Source of the DNA: an uncultured Pelagibacteraceae bacterium
GTDB lineage: Bacteria > Pseudomonadota > Alphaproteobacteria > Pelagibacterales > Pelagibacteraceae
NCBI GenBank assembly: GCA_902594605.1
Contig: CACJMR010000004.1
Location: forward strand, 1 to 63,478
Direction of reading: 5' to 3'
DNA: 63,478 bases
The notes under the pieces were generated by a model. The model was given only the letters and a program-made list of their open reading frames with translations. It did no database searches and was not told the origin of the DNA. Every line of letters starts with the position of its first letter. Position 1 is the first letter of the stretch. This document shows positions 34,931 through 43,811 of the stretch, piece after piece. Both the position numbers and the translations under genes were made by a program.

Positions 34931-35221
34931 TTACTTACCAGAAATACCCATAATGTCTGACTCTTTCATTATGCTGTACTCTTTACCATTAATTTTGACT
35001 TCAGTTCCTGACCATTTGCCAAATAAAACTTTATCACCAACTTTAACGTCCATTGGAATTATTTTTCCATCTTCTGTTTTTGCTCCACCACCTACAGCAA
35101 CTACTTTACCTTCTTGAGGTTTTTCCTGAGCTGTGTCAGGGATAATTATTCCTCCAGCAGTTTTTTCACTGCCGTCCAATACTTCGATTAAAACTCTGTC
35201 ATGTAACGGTTTAAATTTCAT
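34931..35221 (-). CDS. groES: Co-chaperonin GroES
   Basis: The 10-kDa lid of the chaperonin, 96 residues. The family N terminus [16 protein letters not shown] starts at 35221, preceded by AAAGGAG at a spacing of five, so I use this start rather than an in-frame one 39 bases upstream at 35260 that would add a non-family extension. The mobile loop [18 protein letters not shown] is intact. First gene of the groES-groL operon, with a sigma-32-like promoter upstream. Confidence 0.96.
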   Translation of the reverse strand: MKFKPLHDRVLIEVLDGSEKTAGGIIIPDTAQEKPQEGKVVAVGGGAKTEDGKIIPMDVKVGDKVLFGKWSGTEVKINGKEYSIMKESDIMGISGK

Positions 35222-35258
35222 AAATTCTCCTTTATAAATCTTTATAAATATGAGCCTC

Positions 35259-35286
35259 ATATAGATATTTCACCGCCTATTTCAAG
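35259..35286 (-). promoter_or_regulatory. Sigma-32 (RpoH)-like promoter of groESL
   Basis: On the minus strand CTTGAAA (complement of 35280-35286) is followed by TCTATAT (35259-35265); counted from CTTG the spacer is 17 bases. Alphaproteobacterial RpoH promoters read CTTG-N17/18-CYTATNT, so one position differs. No CIRCE inverted repeat is present between here and groES, suggesting control by sigma factor rather than by HrcA. Confidence 0.6.
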
Positions 35287-35353
35287 ATCAGAAAGACTTA
35301 AGGATATTAATAATGCTAGTAAATTCGGGATTTTATGGTTTATACCTTAAAAT

Positions 35354-36172
35354 ATGACCAAAAATTTAGATTCAAATGGCTTACAATCAATTGCTGATAA
35401 CTACGATCTTTTTTATATAGACCTATGGGGTGTTGTTCATAATGGGGTTAATCTTCATGAAAAAGCAATAGCTGTTTTAAATGAACTTTTAAAAAAAAAG
35501 AAAATGCTAGTACTTTTAACAAATGCCCCAAGACCAAATAAAACTGTTCAAAATTTTTTAGAAAAGATGGGAATGGACAAAGCACTCAGAGATCACGTAT
35601 TTACTTCAGGAGAAGCAGCATTGAATTATTTGAAAAAATCTTTCTTATCTAAAAAGTTTTATCACATAGGTCCACCTAGAGATTTTGATTTATTTTATTT
35701 ATTTGAAAAAAATAAGTGTGAAGATATTAGCGATAGTGAATATTTATTGTGTACTGGGTTATTTGATGATCATGATAAGGATTTAGAATTTTATAAAGAT
35801 TTACTTGAAAAACATATTAACAAAAAAATGATTTGCACAAATCCAGATTTAATCGTTGATCGTGGTGAAGTTAGAGAGTTGTGTGCAGGTTCTGTTGCAA
35901 TGGTTTTTGAAAAAATGGGTGGAGAAGTAGTATATTTTGGAAAACCACATCCAGAGGTTTATAATCAGTCAATTGATAATAAAAATAAAAAAATATTAGC
36001 AATTGGTGATAATTTAAATACTGATATCAGAGGTGCAAATCTTTTAAATTATGACTCTTTATTAATTAGTAACGGAATACATAGAAATGAAATAAAAAAT
36101 AATGGTATTCAAGACGTTTCAAAAGAGTACGAGGCAATAGTTAATTTTATTCAATCAGATTTAAAATGGTAA
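35354..36172 (+). CDS. HAD-superfamily phosphatase, NagD/TIGR01459 type
   Basis: A haloacid-dehalogenase-fold phosphatase of subclass IIA, 272 residues, like the alphaproteobacterial TIGR01459 group. Motif I reads DLWGVVHNG (residues ~24-32; the second catalytic Asp position is occupied by Gly-Val as DxWGVxH in this subgroup), motif II is LLTNAPRP, and motif III/IV is GKPHPEVY with the later IGDNLNTDI. Substrate may be a sugar or nucleotide phosphate. The gene opens a tight operon with ribF, ileS, lspA, a lipoprotein and pgi, overlapping ribF by 7 bases. Confidence 0.85.
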   Translation: MTKNLDSNGLQSIADNYDLFYIDLWGVVHNGVNLHEKAIAVLNELLKKKKMLVLLTNAPRPNKTVQNFLEKMGMDKALRDHVFTSGEAALNYLKKSFLSKKFYHIGPPRDFDLFYLFEKNKCEDISDSEYLLCTGLFDDHDKDLEFYKDLLEKHINKKMICTNPDLIVDRGEVRELCAGSVAMVFEKMGGEVVYFGKPHPEVYNQSIDNKNKKILAIGDNLNTDIRGANLLNYDSLLISNGIHRNEIKNNGIQDVSKEYEAIVNFIQSDLKW

Positions 36173-37089
36173 AACATTATAAAAATTTTAATATTAATAA
36201 ATTACACAGAGGATCAATTATTTTAATTGGTAATTTTGATGGTTTACATTTGGGACATCAAAAATTATTTCAATTAGCACAGTCATTTAAGAAAAAATAT
36301 AATTTAAAGATTGGTGTTGTAAATTTTGATCCAATGCCAAAAATGTTTTTTAATAAAAAACTAAAAAATTTTCGACTTTCAAATATTGATCAAAAAATAA
36401 AGTTACTTACAAATTTAAAAGTAGATTTTGTTATTACAAAAAAATTTGATAAAAAATTTTCAAAAACTAAAGCTCTAGATTTTATAATTCAAATTTTGAG
36501 TAAAAAATTAAACTCTAGATTTATTTTTGTGAGTAACAATTTTAGATTTGGAAATAGAAGAGAGGGAAATGTTAATTTATTAAAAAAACATGAGAGATCG
36601 TTTAATTACAAAGTTATAAAACCAGAACCATTAATTAAAAACAAAAAGATAGTTTCCTCATCTTTAATAAGAAATCTTTTAGAAAAAGGTTTTTTAGCTA
36701 AGGCCAATAATTTTTTAAACAGAAATTGGACGATACAAGGAATTGTCAAAAAGGGAAGACAAGTTGGAAAAAAAATTGGCTTTCCGACGTGTAATATAGA
36801 TATTAAAGATTACGTTCTAGCAAAACCAGGAGTCTATGCTGTCAAGGTTTTGAGGAAAAATAGCAACAAATATCTTAAAGGAATTGCTAATCTTGGATAT
36901 AGACCAACATTTAATCAAAAAAAAATATTACTAGAAGTTCATTTATTTAATTTTTCTGGAAATCTTTACAATAAGCTTTTATCAGTAGAGTTTTTAAAGT
37001 TTATAAGAAAAGAAAAAAAATTTAAAAATGTTAATCAATTAAGAGCTCAAATTAAAAAAGATTTAAATATTGCAAAAAATACTAAATGA
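36166..37089 (+). CDS. ribF: Bifunctional riboflavin kinase / FAD synthetase
   Basis: Makes FMN from riboflavin and FAD from FMN. The 307 residues have the N-terminal adenylyltransferase domain with GNFDGLHLGHQ near residues 23-33 and a S-S-x-IR block (VSSSLIRNLL), then the C-terminal kinase domain with GxxxGFPTCNI and the ANLGYRPTF block. The product supplies the flavin needed by xanthine dehydrogenase and the other flavoproteins in this window. Overlaps the phosphatase gene upstream by 7 bases and ileS downstream by 4. Confidence 0.93.
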   Translation: MVKHYKNFNINKLHRGSIILIGNFDGLHLGHQKLFQLAQSFKKKYNLKIGVVNFDPMPKMFFNKKLKNFRLSNIDQKIKLLTNLKVDFVITKKFDKKFSKTKALDFIIQILSKKLNSRFIFVSNNFRFGNRREGNVNLLKKHERSFNYKVIKPEPLIKNKKIVSSSLIRNLLEKGFLAKANNFLNRNWTIQGIVKKGRQVGKKIGFPTCNIDIKDYVLAKPGVYAVKVLRKNSNKYLKGIANLGYRPTFNQKKILLEVHLFNFSGNLYNKLLSVEFLKFIRKEKKFKNVNQLRAQIKKDLNIAKNTK

Positions 37090-39818
37090 CTAAATCACAA
37101 ATAAATCTGCCAAAAACTGCTTTTTCTATGAAAGCTAACTTGCCTATTAGAGAGCCAGAAACTCTTGAATATTGGAAAAAAATAAATCTTTACGAAGAGT
37201 TGAGAAAAGGAAGTCAAGGAAGGGAAAAATTTGTTCTGCATGATGGACCTCCATATGCCAATGGAAATATCCATATGGGAACGGCTCTTAATAAAATTCT
37301 TAAAGATATAATTGTAAAATTTCATCAAATGGACGGAAAAGACTCGATTTATGTTCCAGGTTGGGATTGTCATGGCTTGCCTATTGAGTGGAAAATTGAA
37401 GAACAATATAAAAAAAACAAAAAAAACAAAAACGATGTTCCGATAGTTGAGTTTAGAAAAGAATGTAGAGCATTTGCTGAGAAGTGGATTGAAGTTCACA
37501 AAAGCCAATTTAAAAGATTGGGTGTTATGGGGGATTGGGAAAATTATTACTCTACGATGAGCTTTGGAGCAGAAGCACAAATAGTTAGAGAGCTTGGTAA
37601 ATTTTTAAAGGAGGGAAGTCTTTATAGAGGCTTCAAACCAGTTTTATGGTCAACAGTTGAGAAGACTGCACTTGCAGATGCTGAGGTAGAATACCAGGAT
37701 CATAAATCAGATACAATTTATACGTCATTCAAAGTAAAATCATCTGATTTAAAAGATTTAGCTGGAAGTGAAATAGTTATTTGGACAACGACTCCTTGGA
37801 CAATACCAGCTAATAAGGCTTTAGCATATAACGAGGCTCTTGATTATATAATATTAGAAATAAATGACGAAGGTGATTTTAAAAATAGAAAAATTGTTAT
37901 CGCAAACGCTTTGCTAGAATCAGTTGTTAAAGAGTGCGGACTAAAAAATTATAAAAAAATTCATTCCTTTAAGGGAAAAGAATTTAATAATACTATTTGT
38001 AGTCATCCTTTTTTAAATCTTGGCTATAATTATGATATCCCAATGCTTGAGGCTAGATTTGTAACTACTGAGCAAGGAACTGGAATAGTTCACTGTGCAC
38101 CTAGTCACGGACCTGATGACTTTAACCTTTGTTTGAATAACGGTATCAAAGCAATAGAAACAGTTGATGGAGATGGAAAATATACAAAGAACGTGAAATT
38201 ATTTGAAGGAATTCATATTTTTAAAGCAAATCCTATAGTAATTGAAAAACTCAGAGAACAAAAAAATTTGTTATTTAATGGCGAATTAGTTCATTCATAT
38301 CCACATTCATGGAGATCAAAGGCTCCACTTGTTCATAGAGCTACACCACAATGGTTTATTTCAATGGAAAGTCACGAATTAAGAAATAAAGCATTAAAGG
38401 CTATTGATGAGACTACTTTTTATCCTAGTAAAGGTAAAGAGAGATTAAAATCAATGATAGAAACAAGACCTGATTGGTGTGTTTCAAGACAAAGAGTTTG
38501 GGGTGTACCTCTGCCAATATTTGTGAACAAAAAAACAAAAGAAATTTTAGTTGACGATGAGGTTACAGAAAATATTGCATCTATTTATGAGAAAGAGGGT
38601 TCTGATTGTTGGTTTTCAGATGATCCTCAAAGGTTTTTAGGCGCAAAATATGAAGCTTCTGAATATGAAAAATTAAGTGATATTGTTGAGGTTTGGTTTG
38701 ATAGCGGATCTACTCATTCGTTCGTATTAGAGAAAAGAGAAGATTTAATATGGCCAGCATCAATGTATTTAGAGGGATCAGATCAACATAGAGGTTGGTT
38801 CCACTCTTCTCTACTTGAATCTTGTGGGACACGGGGGAGGGCACCATTTGAATCAATTTTATCACATGGTTTTGTAGTCGATGGCAAAGGCCTTAAGATG
38901 TCAAAATCGTTAGGAAATGTAATAGCTCCTGAGGATATTTTAAAAAAATATGGAGCTGATATTTTAAGAATATGGGTAGCATCTTCTAATTATGCAGAAG
39001 ATTTAAGAATAGATTATTCAATATTAGATCAACATGCCGATTCTTATAGAAAAATTAGAAATACATTTAGATATTTACTTGGAAATATAAATGATAATTT
39101 TCAATTAATAAATTTTGATGAACTAAATATTTCTGATTTACCAGAGTTGGAACAACTAATTTTACACAAAATTTTTATTTTGAATGAAAAATTTAATGAA
39201 TATTTTAAGAATTATGATTTTCATAATTTATATAAAGAATTATTAAATTTTTGCACGGTCGATTTGTCAGCATTTTATTTTGATATTAGAAAAGACACTT
39301 TATATTGTGATCCAAAAGACACAAAAAAAAGAAAGTCAACAATTATTCTACTAAACATTATTTTGAATACTTTGTTAAAATGGTTTGCACCTATACTTTC
39401 TTTTACAACTGAGGAAATTTTTAGATTACTATTTAAAGACAAAAAAAGTATTCATCTAGAAACATTCTTAAAATTTCCTTTAAAATTTAAAAATGATAAA
39501 CTAAATGAGAAGTGGACTGAATTAATTAAAATTAGAAATATTTGTAATGTAAGTATAGAGGAAAAAAGAGCTAATAAAGAGATTGGATCAAGTTTAGAAG
39601 CAAATTTAAAAATACAATTAAATCGAACTTTAAAAGATCTAACAGATAATATAGATTTTTCAGAGCTCTGCATTACTTCAAAAGCAGAAGTTGTTTACAA
39701 AGATGATATAGAGACAAATGCAATTGCAATTAAAGCTAAAGGGACTAAATGTTCAATTTGCTGGAAGATCAAAGAGAACTCATGCGGCAGACTTAATTGC
39801 AATATGAATAAAGAATGA
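37086..39818 (+). CDS. ileS: Isoleucyl-tRNA synthetase
   Basis: Charges tRNA-Ile. The 910 residues carry the class I HIGH-type motif in PYANGNIHMG (56-65) and KMSKS at 604-608, with the large editing domain between (TTPWTIPANKALAY and GTGIVHCAPSHG). The C-terminal zinc finger is short: CSICW, then a second Cys pair in CGRLNC, ending a few residues later; in many bacterial IleS proteins the second pair is CxxC, so the finger is compacted here. Followed by lspA with a 4-base overlap, a linkage shared with many Proteobacteria. Confidence 0.97.
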   Translation: MTKSQINLPKTAFSMKANLPIREPETLEYWKKINLYEELRKGSQGREKFVLHDGPPYANGNIHMGTALNKILKDIIVKFHQMDGKDSIYVPGWDCHGLPIEWKIEEQYKKNKKNKNDVPIVEFRKECRAFAEKWIEVHKSQFKRLGVMGDWENYYSTMSFGAEAQIVRELGKFLKEGSLYRGFKPVLWSTVEKTALADAEVEYQDHKSDTIYTSFKVKSSDLKDLAGSEIVIWTTTPWTIPANKALAYNEALDYIILEINDEGDFKNRKIVIANALLESVVKECGLKNYKKIHSFKGKEFNNTICSHPFLNLGYNYDIPMLEARFVTTEQGTGIVHCAPSHGPDDFNLCLNNGIKAIETVDGDGKYTKNVKLFEGIHIFKANPIVIEKLREQKNLLFNGELVHSYPHSWRSKAPLVHRATPQWFISMESHELRNKALKAIDETTFYPSKGKERLKSMIETRPDWCVSRQRVWGVPLPIFVNKKTKEILVDDEVTENIASIYEKEGSDCWFSDDPQRFLGAKYEASEYEKLSDIVEVWFDSGSTHSFVLEKREDLIWPASMYLEGSDQHRGWFHSSLLESCGTRGRAPFESILSHGFVVDGKGLKMSKSLGNVIAPEDILKKYGADILRIWVASSNYAEDLRIDYSILDQHADSYRKIRNTFRYLLGNINDNFQLINFDELNISDLPELEQLILHKIFILNEKFNEYFKNYDFHNLYKELLNFCTVDLSAFYFDIRKDTLYCDPKDTKKRKSTIILLNIILNTLLKWFAPILSFTTEEIFRLLFKDKKSIHLETFLKFPLKFKNDKLNEKWTELIKIRNICNVSIEEKRANKEIGSSLEANLKIQLNRTLKDLTDNIDFSELCITSKAEVVYKDDIETNAIAIKAKGTKCSICWKIKENSCGRLNCNMNKE

Positions 39819-40306
39819 TAACTAAAAACTTACCTAATAATTTTTTTATTAATTTATCTGTAATTCTATTTATTTTTTTATTTGATCGAATTACAAAGTT
39901 ATATGTAATTTATCTATATAAGCAAAACTTAAATTCAGAAATTTTTACATCAAAATTTTTAAATATTTATTTAGTGTGGAATGAAGGAATTGCTTTTGGT
40001 TTTTTTTCTTTTAATCAAGATTACTTATATAATATTTTAACACTGATAATTTCAATTGTAGTTTTGGTTATTTTATATTTTATTTTTAAGTCTGATGGAT
40101 TAAAAAAATATGCACTAATTATGATATTTGGTGGAGCAATAGGTAATTTGTTTGACAGGGTGGTATATGGAGCAGTTGCAGATTTTATTGATTTTCATGT
40201 TGGTAATTTTCATTGGTTTATTTTCAATGTATCAGATATATTTATAACTTTAGGTGTGATTATTTTAATGTACCTAGAATTTTTTAGTAGCAAACAAAAC
40301 GTCTAG
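39815..40306 (+). CDS. lspA: Lipoprotein signal peptidase (signal peptidase II)
   Basis: Removes signal peptides from diacylated prolipoproteins in the inner membrane. The 163 residues form four membrane helices. Both catalytic aspartates are in place: Asp114 in GNLFDR and Asp123 in VADFIDFH, together with the conserved NxGxAFG-like block (NEGIAFGFF, residues 56-64). It would process the lipoproteins at 17013 and at 40310 in this window. Overlaps ileS by 4 bases and precedes the lipoprotein gene by 3. Confidence 0.95.
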   Translation: MITKNLPNNFFINLSVILFIFLFDRITKLYVIYLYKQNLNSEIFTSKFLNIYLVWNEGIAFGFFSFNQDYLYNILTLIISIVVLVILYFIFKSDGLKKYALIMIFGGAIGNLFDRVVYGAVADFIDFHVGNFHWFIFNVSDIFITLGVIILMYLEFFSSKQNV

Positions 40307-40309
40307 ATT

Positions 40310-40612
40310 ATGAATAAGTTAAAAATTTTTATTTTGTTAATCTGCCTATTTTTATTTCAAGCATGCAGTACTTTATCTGAGGGTTTTAATTCACCAAAAA
40401 AAAATAAGAGCGATGAATTTCTGGTAGAAAAAAAATCACCCTTAAAGCAACCACCAAATTTTAATCAGTTACCAACTCCAACTGAAAATATTAAAAATGA
40501 AGCAGAGGAATTAAGCATAAAAAATTTATTAAATGATAAAAAAAAAAATACTAAAACCCAGAATAAAAGTAATTTAGAAGATTTGGTCTTAGATAAAATA
40601 AAAGAAAATTAA
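40310..40612 (+). CDS. DUF3035-like lipoprotein
   Basis: A 100-residue lipoprotein with lipobox FQAC (Cys19). The mature N terminus contains SDEFLVEKKSPLKQPPNF followed by LPTPTEN, which matches the start of the alphaproteobacterial DUF3035 lipoproteins that regularly follow lspA (their pattern is PDEF, then a P-L-x-x-PP-x-F). The rest is a short Lys/Asn-rich tail, so the protein is shortened compared with the longer members. Function unknown. Its stop overlaps the pgi start by one base. Confidence 0.78.
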   Translation: MNKLKIFILLICLFLFQACSTLSEGFNSPKKNKSDEFLVEKKSPLKQPPNFNQLPTPTENIKNEAEELSIKNLLNDKKKNTKTQNKSNLEDLVLDKIKEN

Positions 40613-41766
40613 TGTTTACTAGCCATATAAACTTTAAAAATTTCGATTTAAAAAAAAATACAAAAAAATTAAAAAAAGATCTTAAATTTTTACTGAATCA
40701 AGAAAATGAGGTAATAAAATCATTAGGAAAAAAATATGAATACACTTTTAATACTAAAATACTAAAAAAATATAAGTCATATTCAAATTTCAGATTATTT
40801 GGTATGGGTGGTTCGATTTTGGGAGCTCAGGCAATTTATGATTTTTTAAAGCATAAAATAAAAAAAAAATTTACTTTTATTAATAATTTAAATTCATCTA
40901 ACAAAAAAAAAAATAATTCAAGATTTTTAAATTTAATTGTATCCAAGTCTGGAAACACTCTTGAAACTATATTTAATACAAATATTTTAATAAAAAAAAA
41001 ACAGGAAAGTATATTTATAACTGAAAATAAAAAAAATTATTTGTTTTCATTAGCTCAAAAATTAAAATCTGACATTATTCATCATAACAATTACATCGGT
41101 GGCAGATATTCTGTTTTGTCAGAGGTAGGAATGCTTCCTGCAGAGTTAATGGGCTTAAATACAAAAAAATTTAAACAACTAAATAATTTAGTAAAAAATA
41201 AAAAATATCTAAATAATTTGATTTCTAACGTTCAAGCGATAATTTACTTTGTAAAAAAAAAAAAATTTAACTCAATAATTATTAATTATGACGAAAAATC
41301 AATTAATTTATTTAATTGGTATCAACAATTAGTTGCTGAAAGCTTAGGAAAAAATAATAATGGTATATTGCCAATTGTTTCAAATATGCCCAAAGATAAT
41401 CATAGTGTTATGCAATTATATTTAGATGGATTTAAAAATAATTTTTTTACATTTTTTTATGTTAAAGAAAAAAACTCATTAAAATCTAACAATGATAACA
41501 TTTTAAAAGATCAAAGTTATCTTAAAAATAAAGATGTAGATAAAATTGTTTTTGCTCAGAAAAAAGCCACAGAAAATGTTTTTAAAAAAAAAAAAATACC
41601 GTTTAGAAGTTTTGAGATAAACAAAAGAGATGAGAAAACCATGGGTGAACTATTTAGTTTTTTTATATTAGAAACAATTTTAATTGGAAGAGCTTTAAAA
41701 ATTAATCCTTATGATCAGCCTGCTGTTGAACTAATTAAAACTGAAACTAAAAAAATTTTAGTTTAG
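40612..41766 (+). CDS. pgi: Glucose-6-phosphate isomerase, short divergent form
   Basis: Interconverts glucose-6-phosphate and fructose-6-phosphate. At 384 residues it is much shorter than the ~550-residue E. coli enzyme. Sugar-isomerase (SIS) blocks are clear: GMGGSILGAQAIYDF near residues 64-78, VSKSGNTLETIFN around 103-115, GGRYSVLSEVGMLPAELMG, and the LGKNNNGILPIVS plus DNHSVMQLYLDG region that carries the family's active-site Glu/His neighbourhood. The sequence is rich in Lys/Asn from long A-runs. It closes the phosphatase-ribF-ileS-lspA operon and meets rsmD tail to tail. Confidence 0.85.
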   Translation: MFTSHINFKNFDLKKNTKKLKKDLKFLLNQENEVIKSLGKKYEYTFNTKILKKYKSYSNFRLFGMGGSILGAQAIYDFLKHKIKKKFTFINNLNSSNKKKNNSRFLNLIVSKSGNTLETIFNTNILIKKKQESIFITENKKNYLFSLAQKLKSDIIHHNNYIGGRYSVLSEVGMLPAELMGLNTKKFKQLNNLVKNKKYLNNLISNVQAIIYFVKKKKFNSIIINYDEKSINLFNWYQQLVAESLGKNNNGILPIVSNMPKDNHSVMQLYLDGFKNNFFTFFYVKEKNSLKSNNDNILKDQSYLKNKDVDKIVFAQKKATENVFKKKKIPFRSFEINKRDEKTMGELFSFFILETILIGRALKINPYDQPAVELIKTETKKILV

Positions 41767-42326
41767 TCATAAGTTCCAATTAAAATTTTTGATATTCCAT
41801 ACTTTTTTTCTTCAATAACTTTAAAGTATTTAGGAAATAAATCTTTTTGTTTATAGTGTCGATGAATAATTATTATCCCATCAGACTTTAAATTCTTATT
41901 TTCAAATAATAAATAAATTAAGTTTTCTATGTTCTTTTCTTTATAAGGAGGATCTAAAAAAATTATGTCGAATTCTTTGTTAAAATTTTTAAAATTAAAA
42001 TTATCAAAAATATCTTTTTCTATAATTTCAAAATTATTTAAATTTTTTAGACTAGCTAAATTTTTTTTGAGTATTGGCAATACACCACTATAGTTTTCTA
42101 CAAATGTAACGTACTGGGCTTCTCTTGATAAACACTCAATTCCAAAAGAACCAATTCCAGAGAAAAGATCTAAAATTTTAGACTTTTTTAGATTAATCGA
42201 AAATTTATTTGAGTGATTTATAATATTGAAAATAGATTCTTTTGTTAGATCTTTTAAAGGTCTTGTTAATCTATCTTTTGGTTCAATAATTTTTTTTCCT
42301 TTAAAATTACCTGAAATAATTCTCAT
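41763..42326 (-). CDS. rsmD: 16S rRNA (guanine-966-N2)-methyltransferase RsmD
   Basis: Methylates G966 of 16S rRNA in the assembled small subunit. The 187 residues show the N-terminal RIISGNFKGKKI strand, the RPLKDLTKESIFNI region, the SAM motif LDLFSGIGSFGIE at 52-64 and the catalytic DPPY at 125-128. All are diagnostic for RsmD. It follows purD with a 4-base overlap on the minus strand and overlaps the end of pgi by 4 bases. Confidence 0.94.
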   Translation of the reverse strand: MRIISGNFKGKKIIEPKDRLTRPLKDLTKESIFNIINHSNKFSINLKKSKILDLFSGIGSFGIECLSREAQYVTFVENYSGVLPILKKNLASLKNLNNFEIIEKDIFDNFNFKNFNKEFDIIFLDPPYKEKNIENLIYLLFENKNLKSDGIIIIHRHYKQKDLFPKYFKVIEEKKYGISKILIGTYD

Positions 42327-43588
42327 TTTTTAATAACTTTGAATGCAATATCTTTTCTGAAAAAGCCTTCATTCCAATTAAGACGCTCTATATTAGAGTG
42401 AATATTTTTCCTTCCTTCAAAAAAATCATTTGATAGTGAAACAAAATTTAATACTCTTCCACCAATAGCTAAAATCTGATTATTGTCAGTTTTTGTTCCT
42501 GCATGAAATAAATAATTGTTATTATCTAAAATTAATTTACTAAAATTTTTAATCTCAATATTTTTCTTGTACATTTCTGGGTATCCTTTAGAGCACAAAA
42601 CCACGCAAATACTTTTTTGATTATTCCATGAGATATTTATCTCTTTTAATTTTTCATTAACACACGACAAAATTATATCAACTAAGTCAGTATTTAATTT
42701 TGGAACTATTGTTTGACACTCCGGATCGCCCATCCGAACATTATATTCTATTAAGTAAGGCTCATTATCTACAATCATTAAACCTGCATATAAAAAACCT
42801 TTGTACCTAGTTCCTAATTCAGAAATACCTTTTAATGTAGGTTCTATTATTCTTTTTAAGATTTTTTTTTCCAGATTATCATTCATTAATCTAGATGGGG
42901 AATATGCACCCATTCCACCAGTATTTTTGCCTGTATCTCCCTCACCAACTCTTTTGTGATCTTGAGCAGAACCAAAATTTCTAATAGTAATTCCATCAGT
43001 AATAATAAAGTAGCTCATTTCTTCACCTTCTAGAAATTCTTCAAAAAGAATATTTTTTGCATTACCAAATTTTCCATCAAATATTTCTTTCACAGCCAAA
43101 AAAGACTCATCTTTATTTTTACAAATATAAACGCCTTTTCCTGCCGCTAAATTATCTGCTTTAATTACAAGAGGATGTTTAGCTGTTTTGATATATTTAT
43201 TAGACTCCTTTTGATTTTTAAAAACCCCAAAGGATGCAGTTGGTATATTATATTTTTTACAAATTTTTTTTGTAAAGATTTTTGATCCCTCTAATTGTGA
43301 CGCAAGCTTGTTTGGTCCAAAAACTTTTATATTTAATTTTTCTAAATAATCTACGATCCCATTTACTAGTGGTTCTTCAGGGCCTACAACCACTAAATCA
43401 ATTTGTTTTTTATCTAAAAATTTATGAATTTTTTCAAAATCATTCAAATCAATTGAAATATTCTGAGCAATTTTAGAAGTACCAGCATTTCCTGGTATAC
43501 AATAAATTTCTTTCGTTTGTTTCGATTTTGAAATTGAAAAAGCTAACGCATGTTCTCTACCGCCACTTCCAAGAATTGCAATTTTCAT
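42323..43588 (-). CDS. purD: Phosphoribosylamine-glycine ligase
   Basis: Second step of de novo purine synthesis, joining glycine to phosphoribosylamine with ATP. The 421 residues have the N-terminal LGSGGREHALA motif, the ATP-grasp domain (PLVIKADNLAAGKGVYIC), the NTGGMGAYSPS block and the VRMGDPECQ metal-binding block. The enzyme consumes glycine, which links to glyoxylate released by the purine degradation route in the same window if it is transaminated. Divergent from the DUF2093 gene with 23 bases between starts. Confidence 0.96.
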   Translation of the reverse strand: MKIAILGSGGREHALAFSISKSKQTKEIYCIPGNAGTSKIAQNISIDLNDFEKIHKFLDKKQIDLVVVGPEEPLVNGIVDYLEKLNIKVFGPNKLASQLEGSKIFTKKICKKYNIPTASFGVFKNQKESNKYIKTAKHPLVIKADNLAAGKGVYICKNKDESFLAVKEIFDGKFGNAKNILFEEFLEGEEMSYFIITDGITIRNFGSAQDHKRVGEGDTGKNTGGMGAYSPSRLMNDNLEKKILKRIIEPTLKGISELGTRYKGFLYAGLMIVDNEPYLIEYNVRMGDPECQTIVPKLNTDLVDIILSCVNEKLKEINISWNNQKSICVVLCSKGYPEMYKKNIEIKNFSKLILDNNNYLFHAGTKTDNNQILAIGGRVLNFVSLSNDFFEGRKNIHSNIERLNWNEGFFRKDIAFKVIKK

Positions 43589-43611
43589 ATTATTATTTAT
43601 ATATCTTATAA

Positions 43612-43803
43612 ATGAAAAATAAGTTAGCTAAATTAAAATATCTTCCAAATGATTTTAATATAATTGAAGAGGGCGATCATGTCATTTGTGCAGTGTCTGG
43701 TAAAAAAATTTTATTAGAAAATTTAAATTACTGGGATGTTGATGCGCAAGAACCTTATTTTTCTTATGTTGAAGCTTCAATAAAACGAGAGAAAAATTTA
43801 TAA
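43612..43803 (+). CDS. DUF2093 family small protein
   Basis: A 63-residue cytosolic protein of DUF2093, a family confined mainly to alphaproteobacteria. Its signature is visible: AKLKYLPNDFNIIEEGDHVICAVSGK in shorter blocks, then ILLENLNYWDVDAQEPY, where the L-x-Y-W-x-V-x-x-QEPY end is the most conserved part. A single VICAVSGK segment contains the lone cysteine. The family has no known function. This gene supports the alphaproteobacterial assignment. Confidence 0.88.
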   Translation: MKNKLAKLKYLPNDFNIIEEGDHVICAVSGKKILLENLNYWDVDAQEPYFSYVEASIKREKNL

Positions 43804-43811
43804 AAAAAAGT

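Noticed and set aside
35221..35260. Upstream in-frame start giving GroES 13 extra residues
   Set aside because: The extension is not part of the family, lies within the promoter/leader region, and the downstream ATG has an ideal ribosome binding site.
35222..35353. CIRCE operator upstream of groES
   Set aside because: No TTAGCACTC/GAGTGCTAA inverted repeat or near match is present.
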